From: a virus
Direction: 5' to 3' (one strand)
Length of the DNA stretch: 54,703 nt
IMG/VR virus record: IMGVR_UViG_3300042888_002801
Location: 1 to 54,703 of that record
Part shown: in pieces, positions 38,865 to 48,412 of the stretch
Layout: each line of letters opens with the position of its first letter
How positions within the stretch are numbered: position 1 is the first letter of the stretch
The notes under the pieces: model-generated
Told to the model about the DNA's origin: nothing
Database searches by the model: none
What the model saw: only the letters and a program-made list of their open reading frames with translations
Program-made: the position numbers and the translations under genes

Positions 38865-39554
38865 CTTGAAGTAGTTGAAGTTTTGCAGTTGTTCTTCTGC
38901 TGTTAATGTTCTGTTATACATCAACACCACAGCAATCTTACCTTGCATGTTGCGATTCTCATAGCCACTGGTACCAACATATAATTGTGTAGGTCCAGAG
39001 AAAGCAGGGTTGGTTGTTGTGCCTCCCATGACATTCCATCCGGCCACTGCCTGATCGCTTGCTATTCCATTTACGTAGAAAGTGGTTGCACCAAAGGTTC
39101 CAGCAGCCCAATCGTCGTCATTGCCGGGATTGGGTGCTTCCCAGCCGTTGTTGTAAAATCTCATGCTCTTGTCGCCTGGGATACCAAATAGGCCTGCTAG
39201 TCCACTCACAGTGAAATCAGGTTGGAATACCATGGTAAAATCTTGATACACATTGGTTGATGCAGTGTGGATACTGCCACCAAATGAGTTTGATCCACTA
39301 CCGCCTGCATTGGTAGACCAGTTGAAATAACTGGTCTGGCCATCAGCCACATAGGATATAGCACTGTAGTCGTTGACCACAGTTCCGTTATTGGCGGCAG
39401 TGGACAAGTCAGTTACGGCAGTGCCTGTTCCTGGGTAACTGGCAGGATCGCTAAAATCGTAATGTAATACTAATCCATCAGTGACTATTGACGAAGTCTG
39501 TGTAACGGACACGCCAGCTCCAACAGTGATTCCAGGTCCTATAGTTATGGCCAT
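38847..39554 (-). CDS. Lectin/LamG-like tail-fibre partner
   Basis: A 235-residue protein on the minus strand with a short Gly/Thr/Val-rich lead (ITIGPGITVGAGVSVTQ) and a concanavalin/LamG-like jelly roll: GLVLHYDFSDPASYPGTG, then VYQDFTMVFQPDFTV and the closing VVLMYNRTLTAEEQLQNF. Such domains bind sugars at fibre tips. It starts 3 bases after the giant fibre gene on the same strand, so the two form one late operon. Confidence 0.8.
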   Translation of the reverse strand: MAITIGPGITVGAGVSVTQTSSIVTDGLVLHYDFSDPASYPGTGTAVTDLSTAANNGTVVNDYSAISYVADGQTSYFNWSTNAGGSGSNSFGGSIHTASTNVYQDFTMVFQPDFTVSGLAGLFGIPGDKSMRFYNNGWEAPNPGNDDDWAAGTFGATTFYVNGIASDQAVAGWNVMGGTTTNPAFSGPTQLYVGTSGYENRNMQGKIAVVLMYNRTLTAEEQLQNFNYFKSRFGL

Positions 39555-39557
39555 TGT

Positions 39558-42500
39558 TTAACTTATCTTGGTGTAACCGTAATTTACAGTTACAGCGTTG
39601 CCGCTGGTGTTGTTGATACCAAAAGAGAACACATTGGTGTTGGCCACCGCAGGTTGAGCATTGGCGATAGCACCGGCTGTGCCTATAATCTGAGCAGGGA
39701 TGCTGGTAAACATCAATATGTTGCCACCGCCTTCATAGTTCCAGGCAAACTGTTGACCTATCACTGGCACGTTGGTGTTGGACACACTGACCGTGGCATT
39801 GTAGACTATGATACCGTTGGGTATGTTACCAAGGACCCATAGTTGATACGTGTTGTTGATCGGCACAGTGAAATTCTGTGTGCTGTTGCCTACGGGCACA
39901 GTCCAAGTGCTTTCGAATGTTGTGGCAACATTAGATAAGGTATTACCATTACCAAAGAAATTAGCGGCTGTAACATTGCCTGTGGCACTGATATTACCAG
40001 CTGAAATATTACCGGCACCAGTGATGTTGCCGCCACTCATGGTGATGGCACCGCCTGAGCCTGTGGTAATTAAATTACCGCCGGTTATGTTGCCAGAACC
40101 TCCTACTGTACCAGTGCCAAATGCTACATTGCCATTGAAATTTGCACCATTGACATTTCCGCCAGTTATAGTACCTGATCCAACAGTTAAGTTTCCACTG
40201 ACAATGTTGCCAACAGCACTGATGTTGCCAGGAGCACTCAAATTGCCAGTAGTATCAAATTGCCAAGTTCCACTAACAGTGGTAATAAAACCACCATTGC
40301 CACTAACGCCCATATAAGAGCTTTCATCAGCAGTTATCAAGTTTACATAACCACCACCAGCAAATAGATCCAAATTGGCGCCTAGGGGTCTAATTCGACT
40401 GCCACCGGGCAATGTTAATGTGCCAGCGGTATTAAATATCCACTGTGCTGAGTTACCAGCCGCATCATTGCTGTTGATTACGATGTTGCCGGTATTGGCC
40501 AACTGTATATACTTGTTGTCATCGCCGATGAACTGATTGAAGTATTGATTGTTGCCGGTGTCAAAATGTATGTGTGTGGGTTCGTCAATGATATTGCCCC
40601 GCACTCGCAGGTATAAATCATTTGTTAGGGACACAGGATCCGGTGCAAGATACAGTCCACTCTGTGTGTTGCTGGTGCCGGTGCCGATCACTGCCTCACC
40701 ATTGAATGTGACGCCGCCGGTTACTCGATTACCGTTGGCATAGTTTATTGCGATAATATTACCCGGCAAGGTCAAGTTACCATTGGCACCAAAGGTCCAC
40801 TGTGCTGTGTTGCCTGTATCGTCGTTGCTGTTGACCACGACATTACCGGTATTGGCCAACTTGACATACAAGTTGTCGTCGCCTAAGAATAACTCTGTGT
40901 TGTATAAGTTGCCTGTGGTCAAGTGCAAGTGATTGGCATCATTGACTGTGGGATAAATCAACAACTCTTGATCAGCATTGGTTCCACCTGTTGGTTTTAA
41001 AGCAATGGCACTACCACTAAGTCCGCCGTCCGGAATGTTGGTTTCATAAACAACACCACCCATTGGCAAGTTGAGGTTACCAGCCCCGTCAAAAGTCCAG
41101 GTACCACCGGCTTGAATCACAACATCACCTGCCAATGCGCTTGCATCAGCGGCACCCGAAGTTAGATAGATAGTGCCACCATTAACGCCATTACCAGTGC
41201 TGTCGCCAGCTTCGATGATTACATTACCACCTGCAGCACCTCTATCAATATTGCCCATGTTGCCGCCAGCATCGCCGGCACGGAGTGTGAGTATACCACC
41301 GTCTTGGGCAGGATAGTTGTCAACGCCAGTGGAAGCCGCACCGCCCTGGCCGCCCTGTATGGTAATAGTTCCGCCTGATCCACCAAAATCAACGTTGGAT
41401 GCTCCACCGCGGCCGCCTTCAATCACAACATCGCCGCCACTGCTGTCGCTGTCTTCGGCCGAATCACCAGCAAAAATATTGATGTCACCACCTTCGGAAG
41501 TAGATCCTGCACTGCGATCACGAGCCTGTAACAAGATGTCATCGGCTGAGTAGAGTTGTATGTCTGCACCGTTGCCTGTGGCACGGTTGTCGATGTCTAT
41601 GGTAGCTGTACCAACAATATTGCCGGGAATAGTTACATTACCTGTTGTGTCAAAAGTCCAGGTACCTGCACCTGCTACCGCCACTGTGACATTGCCGTTG
41701 GCCGTGGCTATGGCCACGTTGCTGTTGCCGTTTGAAATGCTTGACGTGGACACATTGATACCGGTCAGTTGGCTGCCGTTGCCAAAGAAATAGTTGCCAG
41801 TGATGTTGCCTGTAGCACTGACCAATCCAGTAGTAGTAATGTTGCCGCCTGCAATGTTACCACTGGAGGGTTCAACTGTGGCATAGTTTACATATTTTAT
41901 GTTGCCATCATAAGTCATTATACTCATGGCACCATTGGAGGTGATATCTTGTGTGACCACAGGAGCTGGTAAACTGGTCAATTCACTGCCGTTACCTTTG
42001 ATGTAAGCACCTGTGACGTTGCCAGTGGCACTGACGTTGGCCGGTGCTGTCAAGTTGCCATTTGAGTCAAAGGTCCATTGATAAGTGCCACCCAGACTGC
42101 GCACCGTGACTTGGCCATCACCGGTTATGCTTACGTCTGAGGCACTGGTCTGCACTATGCTGGCATTGGACCAGGTCAAACTTCCACCGGTAATGCTTAT
42201 ATTACCAGCAGTGATGTTGCCTGTAGTTGATATGCTGGTGTTACTATCGTTTTGTAATACAGCATTGCCGTTGACTGTAAGCACATTGCCTGGGCTTAGA
42301 CTGACAGGCACATTGTTCATAAAAATGGTAGCGTTCGACACATACAAATCGTTCCACTGATTTGTGGCATTGCCCAAACTGTAAATAGCATTGCCACTTG
42401 GAATGATATTGCCGGCCCATCCTGATTCACCGTAGGCCACAGCATTGCTATTGCCATACGTTGCTGGGAATCCATTTGCTTGACTGACATTGCCAAAGAA

Positions 42501-43448
42501 ATATCCACCTGTGATATTGCCAGTGGTGCTCACTGTGTTGGCACCAAACCCAGCCAACAATGTGACCACGTTGGCATTGCCGTAAGTTGCGGCGAGCCCA
42601 GTCAATTGACTGCCGTTGCCAAAGAAATATGGTGCAGTGATGTTGCCAACTGCACTCAACCCAATGTTTGTGGTCCACACATTGCCGGTAGAATTATATA
42701 ACAATGTAGCAATGTTATCATTGGCACCTACAGTAATGCCAGAACCATTGGCCGCATTGGCTGTGCTGGCTGCATTGGCCAATTGAATGGTCAATGTTTC
42801 GGTAACAATGTTGCCAACTTGTATAATGTTGCCTTGGACTGTTAAATTTCCAGCCACAGTCAGGTCACCATTTACCGAAGTGCCGGCACTGATGTTTAGA
42901 TACTGAGAATACACTGTGGCCCAACGACGTGTTGCACTACCTAAATTTCTAATGTTTGCTGTGTCTGGAAGCACAGATGAATTGACTACTACTGTGCCAA
43001 CTCCATTGGGCACCAAGTTGATATTGCCATTGGTATTGGTGGTTAGAACAGTGTTGTTGGCAATTTGGATATTGCTGTTCACTGGACCTGCAGCAAATAT
43101 TTGGTCAAAGTTTACATTAACTGCCGTAAAAGCCGTGATCAATGATTCACCTGGAGGTACAGTGTTGATGATCTGTTGACCACCCGAACTAAAAACCGCA
43201 GTCATGTTGCCCGAAGCGTTGGAAACTGCGTATGTTGCACCACCTGGCAAACTGGATAGGGTTATTGTGCTTGTGGGATATCCTGGTATCACTGTGCCAA
43301 TGTAATAGGTGGCATTGGCCGTGATGCCACCAAACGTGTTGCCCGAAAACACAATGGGCAGACCCGAAAACATATTGTCCACGGAATTGACGGTTATGAT
43401 ATTTCCAACAGGATTGGCAGCAGTGGCGTAAATGGTATATTGTGTCAT
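39558..43448 (-). CDS. Long repetitive tail-fibre protein
   Basis: 1296 residues of repetitive Gly/Asn/Thr/Val sequence. The unit GNITxxYFFGNGSQLTGL recurs many times, along with TWTFDTTGNVTIPG-like units, typical of phage fibres forming long trimeric beta shafts. A Gly/Asp-rich segment (GGDINIFAGDSAEDSDSSGG) lies near the middle. The C-terminus FSFGINNTSGNAVTVNYGY closes the shaft. A CATAAATA box lies upstream on its strand. Confidence 0.88.
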   Translation of the reverse strand: MTQYTIYATAANPVGNIITVNSVDNMFSGLPIVFSGNTFGGITANATYYIGTVIPGYPTSTITLSSLPGGATYAVSNASGNMTAVFSSGGQQIINTVPPGESLITAFTAVNVNFDQIFAAGPVNSNIQIANNTVLTTNTNGNINLVPNGVGTVVVNSSVLPDTANIRNLGSATRRWATVYSQYLNISAGTSVNGDLTVAGNLTVQGNIIQVGNIVTETLTIQLANAASTANAANGSGITVGANDNIATLLYNSTGNVWTTNIGLSAVGNITAPYFFGNGSQLTGLAATYGNANVVTLLAGFGANTVSTTGNITGGYFFGNVSQANGFPATYGNSNAVAYGESGWAGNIIPSGNAIYSLGNATNQWNDLYVSNATIFMNNVPVSLSPGNVLTVNGNAVLQNDSNTSISTTGNITAGNISITGGSLTWSNASIVQTSASDVSITGDGQVTVRSLGGTYQWTFDSNGNLTAPANVSATGNVTGAYIKGNGSELTSLPAPVVTQDITSNGAMSIMTYDGNIKYVNYATVEPSSGNIAGGNITTTGLVSATGNITGNYFFGNGSQLTGINVSTSSISNGNSNVAIATANGNVTVAVAGAGTWTFDTTGNVTIPGNIVGTATIDIDNRATGNGADIQLYSADDILLQARDRSAGSTSEGGDINIFAGDSAEDSDSSGGDVVIEGGRGGASNVDFGGSGGTITIQGGQGGAASTGVDNYPAQDGGILTLRAGDAGGNMGNIDRGAAGGNVIIEAGDSTGNGVNGGTIYLTSGAADASALAGDVVIQAGGTWTFDGAGNLNLPMGGVVYETNIPDGGLSGSAIALKPTGGTNADQELLIYPTVNDANHLHLTTGNLYNTELFLGDDNLYVKLANTGNVVVNSNDDTGNTAQWTFGANGNLTLPGNIIAINYANGNRVTGGVTFNGEAVIGTGTSNTQSGLYLAPDPVSLTNDLYLRVRGNIIDEPTHIHFDTGNNQYFNQFIGDDNKYIQLANTGNIVINSNDAAGNSAQWIFNTAGTLTLPGGSRIRPLGANLDLFAGGGYVNLITADESSYMGVSGNGGFITTVSGTWQFDTTGNLSAPGNISAVGNIVSGNLTVGSGTITGGNVNGANFNGNVAFGTGTVGGSGNITGGNLITTGSGGAITMSGGNITGAGNISAGNISATGNVTAANFFGNGNTLSNVATTFESTWTVPVGNSTQNFTVPINNTYQLWVLGNIPNGIIVYNATVSVSNTNVPVIGQQFAWNYEGGGNILMFTSIPAQIIGTAGAIANAQPAVANTNVFSFGINNTSGNAVTVNYGYTKIS

Positions 43449-43471
43449 TGAAGTAAATCAACCTTTATTGT

Positions 43472-43479
43472 TATTTATG
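43472..43479 (-). promoter_or_regulatory. T4-late-like box CATAAATA (minus strand)
   Basis: About 24 bases before the fibre ATG, on the fibre strand, as expected for a late structural operon. Confidence 0.45.
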
Positions 43480-43501
43480 GTTAAACTTGGTTCTAAAACT
43501 G

Positions 43502-43530
43502 TTGCGTAGATTCTGCAATCGTGTTATACT
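43502..43530 (+). promoter_or_regulatory. Sigma70-like promoter
   Basis: TTGCGT, 17-base spacer, TATACT with TG one base before. Divergent from the fibre operon. A short inverted repeat (CTGTTA-GT-TAACAG) falls close to the expected start. Confidence 0.6.
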
Positions 43531-43585
43531 AGCATCATACTGTTAGTTAACAGTTATTTTAAATTTAAAAAGGAAAACTTAAATT

Positions 43586-43858
43586 ATGATCACTCGTTTT
43601 AGTCCAAAAACAAAAACCTACAAACTGTTCACAGCATTGCACAGTGGCGAAACTGTTACTCCTGCCCAGGCTGAGAAACGTTTTGGTATCAAGAACATTT
43701 CTGCCGAAGCCAGCAGAATCCGTTCCGCTGGATTTGCAGTGTATTGCAACACCCGTAAAGCTGGCAACGGTGTAATGGTATCAGAATACGCCATTGGCAA
43801 ACCTTCACGCAAGGTTGTGGCTGCTGGTTACCGAGCATTGGCCATGGGCCTGGTGTAA
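43586..43858 (+). CDS. Small winged-helix-like DNA-binding protein
   Basis: 90 residues; YKLFTALHSGETVTPAQAEKRFGI then ISAEASRIRSAGFAVYCN has the helix-turn-helix plus wing look of small phage regulators. Basic C-terminus. AAAAAGGAAAA precedes the ATG. Closed by a perfect terminator. May regulate the neighbouring late genes; inference. Confidence 0.7.
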   Translation: MITRFSPKTKTYKLFTALHSGETVTPAQAEKRFGIKNISAEASRIRSAGFAVYCNTRKAGNGVMVSEYAIGKPSRKVVAAGYRALAMGLV

Positions 43859-43883
43859 TTCTTAGTTTAGGCTAGGAAGTTGT

Positions 43884-43911
43884 AAAAACCCTGCATTATG
43901 TAGGGTTTTTT
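43884..43911 (+). terminator. Rho-independent terminator
   Basis: AAAAACCCTGCAT pairs with ATGTAGGGTTTTT around a tiny loop, ending in T. Nearly the same hairpin recurs at 53981. Confidence 0.95.
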
Positions 43912-43912
43912 A

Positions 43913-43941
43913 TTGACCTAAAAATCACAACAGTGTAAAAT
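43913..43941 (+). promoter_or_regulatory. Sigma70-like promoter
   Basis: TTGACC, 17-base spacer, TAAAAT. Directs the cupin-like gene at 43967 and the small genes after it. Confidence 0.6.
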
Positions 43942-43966
43942 ATAGTTTTAGCCAAGTTTAATAACC

Positions 43967-44428
43967 ATGTCAAATTTCTTACTGCGTTGGTTGGAACGTC
44001 ATGACCGTAAACGTATCATAATGGATCGAGTCAATGACGCACCTTATTTAGAACGTTATTATGTTTTTTTAAAAGATCGTGCACGTTTTCCATTCAATGT
44101 GTTTTTACATCGATTCTTAAAAAGCGACCCAGATGATGTGCATGATCATCCGTGGCCGTATTTTACTCTCATTCTAAAAGGTGGCTACACCGAATGGATC
44201 CCGCATTTTAACATGCACGGTCAAAAAGTCATGGAAGTTGCAGTATGGCGCGGTCCTGGGCATTTTAGATTTAGCCGTGCAACCAGTTATCATCGTATTG
44301 AAATAGATCCAACAGTTGACACATGGACACTGTTTGTTCCTGGCCCAAAACAACGAGACTGGGGCTTTTTGACTCGCACCGGATGGATAGAAAGCGAGCA
44401 GTATCTTGCTCAACGGGCTCAACAATGA
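43967..44428 (+). CDS. Cupin-like phage protein
   Basis: 153 residues with a small-beta-barrel pattern: metal-binding His residues in DDVHDHPWPYFTLILKGGY and a later SYHRIEI, the two cupin motifs. Conserved in many T4-like phages, unknown substrate. Overlaps the next ATG by ATGA. Confidence 0.72.
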   Translation: MSNFLLRWLERHDRKRIIMDRVNDAPYLERYYVFLKDRARFPFNVFLHRFLKSDPDDVHDHPWPYFTLILKGGYTEWIPHFNMHGQKVMEVAVWRGPGHFRFSRATSYHRIEIDPTVDTWTLFVPGPKQRDWGFLTRTGWIESEQYLAQRAQQ

Positions 44429-44583
44429 TTTACTTAAATATTGCCATAGTGATGCTGACCGGGTACTGGTTAGTGACCTTTGATTACACAGAACGCCGGA
44501 TCACTTATATTTTTGATGGTATAATTTTTAGTTGGAATTTGGCAGAAATTTTGTTGTACGTAAATAAACTATTGGGGGAATAA
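44425..44583 (+). CDS. Small membrane protein
   Basis: 52 residues with a strong hydrophobic helix (IYLNIAIVMLTGYWLVTF) and a weaker second one. ATGA coupled to the cupin-like gene. No name. Confidence 0.58.
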   Translation: MIYLNIAIVMLTGYWLVTFDYTERRITYIFDGIIFSWNLAEILLYVNKLLGE

Positions 44584-44584
44584 G

Positions 44585-44944
44585 ATGGACATCAACATTG
44601 GTGATATTGTGATCGGTATGGTATTCGGTATTGTGTTATCCATAATGACATTTAACTGGATAATGAACAGAATTGGTGCACAAATTGCTGCCGAACTAGA
44701 GCAGGCACTGCCTGACAACATAGGTGTCACTGTTGAGGTTGACCAAAATGTAATTTACTGCTATAATAGCGAAACAAATCAATTTCTCTGTCAAGGGCAA
44801 ACACTGAAAGAAATACAGGAAGCATTCCAATCAAGATTTCCCAACATCAGTGCTTATATTGTTGGCGGAGATCCTGCAGTTGTGGCACAGTGGAAAAAAG
44901 AAATAAAAAATGAAATTAGCAATCACATCAGATCTACATCTTGA
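44585..44944 (+). CDS. Membrane-anchored conserved phage protein
   Basis: 119 residues: N-terminal helix (IVIGMVFGIVLSIMTFNWIM), then a soluble domain with VTVEVDQNVIYCYN and FLCQGQTLKEIQEAFQ, a pattern shared by small proteins of marine T4-like phages. It overlaps the phosphoesterase gene by 35 bases. Confidence 0.68.
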   Translation: MDINIGDIVIGMVFGIVLSIMTFNWIMNRIGAQIAAELEQALPDNIGVTVEVDQNVIYCYNSETNQFLCQGQTLKEIQEAFQSRFPNISAYIVGGDPAVVAQWKKEIKNEISNHIRSTS

Positions 44945-45707
44945 ATTCAGCGACATTGTTCTTGAGAACAATGAGTCAGCTGATGTGTTGATTCTTGGCG
45001 GTGATATCTATGTGGCAGACTCACTGACATCTGCAGTGACAGACTTTTTTCAGCGTGTGAGTTTTCGATTCCCTGAAACTATCTACGTCATGGGAAACCA
45101 CGAACACTATCATGGAGACTATGCCAAAAGTGCTGAGCGTATTCAAAACATGTTGGATTCGTTGAACATCCGCAATGTACATTTATTGGATCGTAGCACA
45201 TTAAAACTTGGTGATATCACATTCATTGGTGGCACACTATGGACTGATTTTAACCAGCGTGACCCATTGACCTTGCACGCCGCAGGCTCAATGATGAGTG
45301 ATTTTCGCGGTGTTCGAAACACCAATGATCATGTAAGTTGGAAGTTTTTGCCTGTGCATGCTTTACAAGAGCACACAGACATGATCAACTATATAAAACT
45401 AGTGCTAGATAATCGTCGGGCCAACAACATACATGATCCAAATGTTGTGGTAGTAGGTCATCATGCTCCGAGTTTTCAAAGTATCGCAGAGCAGTACCAG
45501 GGTGACAAAGTGATGAATGGATGTTTTGCAAGTGATCTAAGCAAGCTGATTCTGAACTATCCAGAGATTGTGCTTTGGACTCACGGGCACATGCATGATG
45601 AGTTTGACTATGAAATTGGCACCACACGAGTGGTCTGCAACCCAAGAGGCTATCATGGATATGAAACCCGAGCCAACAATTTTGTCATCAAATATGTTGA
45701 TGTCTAA
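44910..45707 (+). CDS. Metallophosphoesterase (second copy type)
   Basis: 265 residues with all metallophosphoesterase blocks: ITSDLHLEF, LGGDIYVAD, VMGNHEHYHGD, VVVGHHAPS and WTHGHMHDEFDY. More canonical than the gene at 19041 (a regular GNHE). Widespread in T4-like phages, with unclear substrate. Starts inside the previous gene. Confidence 0.9.
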   Translation: MKLAITSDLHLEFSDIVLENNESADVLILGGDIYVADSLTSAVTDFFQRVSFRFPETIYVMGNHEHYHGDYAKSAERIQNMLDSLNIRNVHLLDRSTLKLGDITFIGGTLWTDFNQRDPLTLHAAGSMMSDFRGVRNTNDHVSWKFLPVHALQEHTDMINYIKLVLDNRRANNIHDPNVVVVGHHAPSFQSIAEQYQGDKVMNGCFASDLSKLILNYPEIVLWTHGHMHDEFDYEIGTTRVVCNPRGYHGYETRANNFVIKYVDV

Positions 45708-45751
45708 TTGTACTCACAGTGAAATTGATAAATGGATTGAATTTGCCGAGC

Positions 45752-46021
45752 ATGAGATTTAGTTTTCAAGAGTGTCCAAGTTGGTTTACTAACTATGTAG
45801 TAGATGAATTTTTAGATGAGTTTCATTCTGGTGCTCATGCTACAAATGCAGTAAGTGATTCATTGAATGATTCTACACAGAGAGACAAGTTATTGGATTA
45901 TGCAGTAGAATTTTTTACTGCCAAAGGGATTTGTGTTAAAAAGCAAGATCGTCAAATTTGGTTTGACATAGATGAAAATGATCCAAAATATTTTTGGCTT
46001 ATATTAAAATGGAGTGAATGA
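45752..46021 (+). CDS. Hypothetical protein
   Basis: 89 residues, acidic: FSFQECPSWFTNYVVDEFLDEF at the start and WFDIDENDPKYFWLIL at the end, rich in Phe, Tyr and Trp. An in-frame GTG at 45719 could extend it. Ends with an overlap to the next gene. No homolog recognised. Confidence 0.6.
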   Translation: MRFSFQECPSWFTNYVVDEFLDEFHSGAHATNAVSDSLNDSTQRDKLLDYAVEFFTAKGICVKKQDRQIWFDIDENDPKYFWLILKWSE

Positions 46022-46281
46022 TGAGCAAACGAATTTATGAACTTGCTGAGCAAGCCGGAGCCTATTGCGAATCACTCAGAGGTGGCGATTATAAACCGCC
46101 AGTACTGGATGGCATGAACTTGGAAAAGTTTGCTGAGTTATTGATTCAGGAGTGTGCTGACTTTGCGTACCAGCAATCGATCTACTGTAAAGGTGTTCCA
46201 TGGAATCAAGTTATTAAACAACATTTTAACATGGAAATAACAGACGCTGATCGAGCACCGTATTTTAGGACAACCACATGA
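46021..46281 (+). CDS. Small conserved phage protein (RIxELAxQAG type)
   Basis: 86 residues: RIYELAEQAGAYCES, then MNLEKFAELLIQECADFA, a pattern very common in T4-like and other phages. GGAG is 6 bases before ATG 46021. Function unknown. ATGA to the next gene. Confidence 0.72.
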   Translation: MSKRIYELAEQAGAYCESLRGGDYKPPVLDGMNLEKFAELLIQECADFAYQQSIYCKGVPWNQVIKQHFNMEITDADRAPYFRTTT

Positions 46282-46955
46282 AAATTTACAAAAGCAACTA
46301 CCGATATCATTGGGTCAGTCCATATACCATTCTAAAAGCAGTTTGCTTTTGGGAAAAGGACGATGATGTTTTTTACAATCACGAAGATACGCCCGGCCAC
46401 AAATACGACAAATGGGTGGCCCGTTTAGAACCCATTTGCAAGGCCTGGATGAAGTTTTTAGACTTTGTTCATCCCAAGATCAACTATGTAAAAATTGACA
46501 GATACGATACCTGGAGCATGGATCATACCCTGGCTGACATAATCTTGCCCATGCTCAAACAGTTGAAGACAACCAAGCATGGCTCTCCCAGTGTGGATGA
46601 CCAGGATGTGCCTGAAGGACTAGGATTGAGAAGCACAGAAGCCGGACCCAAGGAAAACGAGTGGGACACCGACGATAACTGGTTCAAGCGTTGGGATTGG
46701 GTGTTGGATGAAATGATCTTTGCGTTTGAACACAAGGTCGACGATTCCTGGCAAGATGCTTTTCGCTCAGGCGAATTTGATCACAAAACAGTTGCCTGCG
46801 AATGGGACAAAAATGGCAAAGCCACCATGTACCACTGGGAAGATGGTCCAAATCACACATACAAATGTGACTACGAAGGCATGAAAAAAGTAGAGGAACG
46901 TATGCAAAACGGATTTGCATTGTTTGGCAAGTATTATCAAAATCTCTGGGACTGA
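46278..46955 (+). CDS. Conserved T4-like phage protein
   Basis: 225 residues, rich in Trp, Asp and Lys. The stretch KIDRYDTWSMDHTLADIILP is a family hallmark I know from many large phages. DTDDNWFKRWDWVLDEMIFAF and YEGMKKVEERMQNG follow. No membrane part. No function known; it might be a host takeover protein. Confidence 0.8.
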   Translation: MKIYKSNYRYHWVSPYTILKAVCFWEKDDDVFYNHEDTPGHKYDKWVARLEPICKAWMKFLDFVHPKINYVKIDRYDTWSMDHTLADIILPMLKQLKTTKHGSPSVDDQDVPEGLGLRSTEAGPKENEWDTDDNWFKRWDWVLDEMIFAFEHKVDDSWQDAFRSGEFDHKTVACEWDKNGKATMYHWEDGPNHTYKCDYEGMKKVEERMQNGFALFGKYYQNLWD

Positions 46956-47425
46956 TGGAAGAAAATAACTCAGCCAAAGGCCGTGCCAGTTTTGATATAA
47001 CTACAGGCAACACTTTGGTTAATTTTATTAACCGAAACGTCACACCATATCCTACCGAAGCTGGTGGTCCTAAATTTGATCTGATTCCTATAGAGAAACA
47101 GAAAGACATAATGATCAATCATGCTAGGATGTATGCCCAGCAAGAGTATGATAGAATTATGGAATTGGTTACAGTATTACAGAAACAAGCAGAAGACATC
47201 AAACGCAGACTTGATGTCACTGACATGGTTTATGCAGCAGAATATCAATTTCAAATTGTTATGGGCCAGTATTATTGGTTAGCGTTTGACACAAGAAAGC
47301 AAAAAATGATTTTATCACTTCACGGTCCAACTGAATGGAGCACAGGTAAACCAGAAAACTATGACTACATAACACAAGTCAAGTACATGGGCGACCATAC
47401 CTGGATGGAAATTCAACATGACTGA
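46955..47425 (+). CDS. DUF2452-type protein
   Basis: 156 residues: FDLIPIEKQKDIMINHARM, a coiled stretch EYDRIMELVTVLQKQAEDIKRR and YQFQIVMGQYYWLAFDT match the DUF2452 plan (KF-L-P, a helix with LQxQA, then YxLY-like end). Unknown function. It starts on the stop of its neighbour and overlaps the next gene by 8 bases. Confidence 0.68.
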   Translation: MEENNSAKGRASFDITTGNTLVNFINRNVTPYPTEAGGPKFDLIPIEKQKDIMINHARMYAQQEYDRIMELVTVLQKQAEDIKRRLDVTDMVYAAEYQFQIVMGQYYWLAFDTRKQKMILSLHGPTEWSTGKPENYDYITQVKYMGDHTWMEIQHD

Positions 47426-47687
47426 ACCGCAAAGTTCTGCAGTTTTTGCATCACATGTGAAACAATTACTAGCAGACACAGATCACAAAAAAGATCTTTG
47501 TGTTTACAAAAAAATTCCATTGATCGAATACACGGCATGGAAACAACAGTTTTCTTGGGATGCACTGTACGGTCTACGTTATGCTCAAAGTTTTTGCAAT
47601 CATTTTAACATAACAGACAACATACTGTACCACGACACAAACATTGATCGAGCAGATAAGTATATAAAGGAACAGTATCTTGAATAA
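47418..47687 (+). CDS. Hypothetical protein
   Basis: 89 residues, hydrophilic: FASHVKQLLADTDHKKDL, then WDALYGLRYAQSFCNHF. Overlaps both neighbours; its last codons hold the ribosome site of the next gene. No motif recognised. Confidence 0.6.
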   Translation: MTEPQSSAVFASHVKQLLADTDHKKDLCVYKKIPLIEYTAWKQQFSWDALYGLRYAQSFCNHFNITDNILYHDTNIDRADKYIKEQYLE

Positions 47688-48114
47688 ACGTCTTTATTTT
47701 GCGTATGGTGCCAATATGAATCGTGCGGTCATGCGCCGCCGATGCCCTACCGCTCAGCCGATCAAAGCCATGATGTTACAAAACTGGCAATTGGAATTCT
47801 ACAGCCATGCCACCATAATTCCGGTCAACGGTGCACAATGTGCCGGTGTACTGTGGTCGTTGACACCGCAGGACGAAGATGAACTGGATCATTTTGAAGG
47901 ATTTCCGCATTATTATTCAAAACGTGATTGGCGTCAAAATGGTAGTGATTTTTTCTTTTATGAAATGAACGGTCCACTGGGCGGTTATCCTGGCGAACGT
48001 TACGTAAATGATATTGGCTTATCTTATACTCAGTGGCGCTTGCCCGAAAAATTATTTGATGCGGCCATTGATCGAGTGTACACCAGATATGATCAAGAAT
48101 ATCCTGCCACCTAA
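47680..48114 (+). CDS. Gamma-glutamylcyclotransferase-like protein (AIG2/GGCT)
   Basis: 144 residues: YFAYGANM (substrate loop, usually YGSN), GVLWSLTPQDEDELDHFEGF with the catalytic Glu73 in HFEGFP. This family turns gamma-glutamyl peptides into 5-oxoproline. TTG start at 47680 with AAAGGA 7 bases before. May influence glutathione pools used by glutaredoxin; inference. Confidence 0.82.
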   Translation: MNKRLYFAYGANMNRAVMRRRCPTAQPIKAMMLQNWQLEFYSHATIIPVNGAQCAGVLWSLTPQDEDELDHFEGFPHYYSKRDWRQNGSDFFFYEMNGPLGGYPGERYVNDIGLSYTQWRLPEKLFDAAIDRVYTRYDQEYPAT

Positions 48115-48116
48115 TC

Positions 48117-48353
48117 ATGCTATTAGATCCTCCGGTTAGTTATCTCCGAGAAGCAGTGAGTTTTAGTCATGCCTGCGAAATCACCAAACCATTTGGAGAA
48201 ATTGAATATATTTTAGCTTGGTGCAAATTAGGAATGGACGATGAATGGCGTTGGCAATTGATAGAAACCAGTTCTGACCGCACTCCGGGAAAATATATCT
48301 TTTATTTTGATTCAGAACGGGATTACCTGGCATTTGTAATGCGGTGGCACTGA
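48117..48353 (+). CDS. Conserved small T4-like phage protein
   Basis: 78 residues; YILAWCKLGM, then RWQLIETSSDRTPGKYIFYFD and DYLAFVMRW make a very recognisable phage family with no known function. Two bases after the previous stop. Followed at once by a promoter. Confidence 0.75.
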   Translation: MLLDPPVSYLREAVSFSHACEITKPFGEIEYILAWCKLGMDDEWRWQLIETSSDRTPGKYIFYFDSERDYLAFVMRWH

Positions 48354-48354
48354 G

Positions 48355-48383
48355 TTGACACCAATTCAAATGTGTGCTATAAT
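48355..48383 (+). promoter_or_regulatory. Sigma70 promoter, full consensus
   Basis: TTGACA, 17-base spacer, TATAAT with TGC before it; directs 48413 and 48655. Confidence 0.85.
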
Positions 48384-48412
48384 TTAACTGTTATAAACTC
48401 TTTGGATAAACC

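Noticed and set aside
39850-40317. Pro/Leu/Val-rich plus-strand frame inside the fibre gene
   Set aside because: Antisense to the repetitive fibre; composition is the complement of its Asn/Gly repeats.
45694-45762. Peptide frame after the second phosphoesterase
   Set aside because: Twenty residues, no ribosome site and overlapping the next gene; support too weak.
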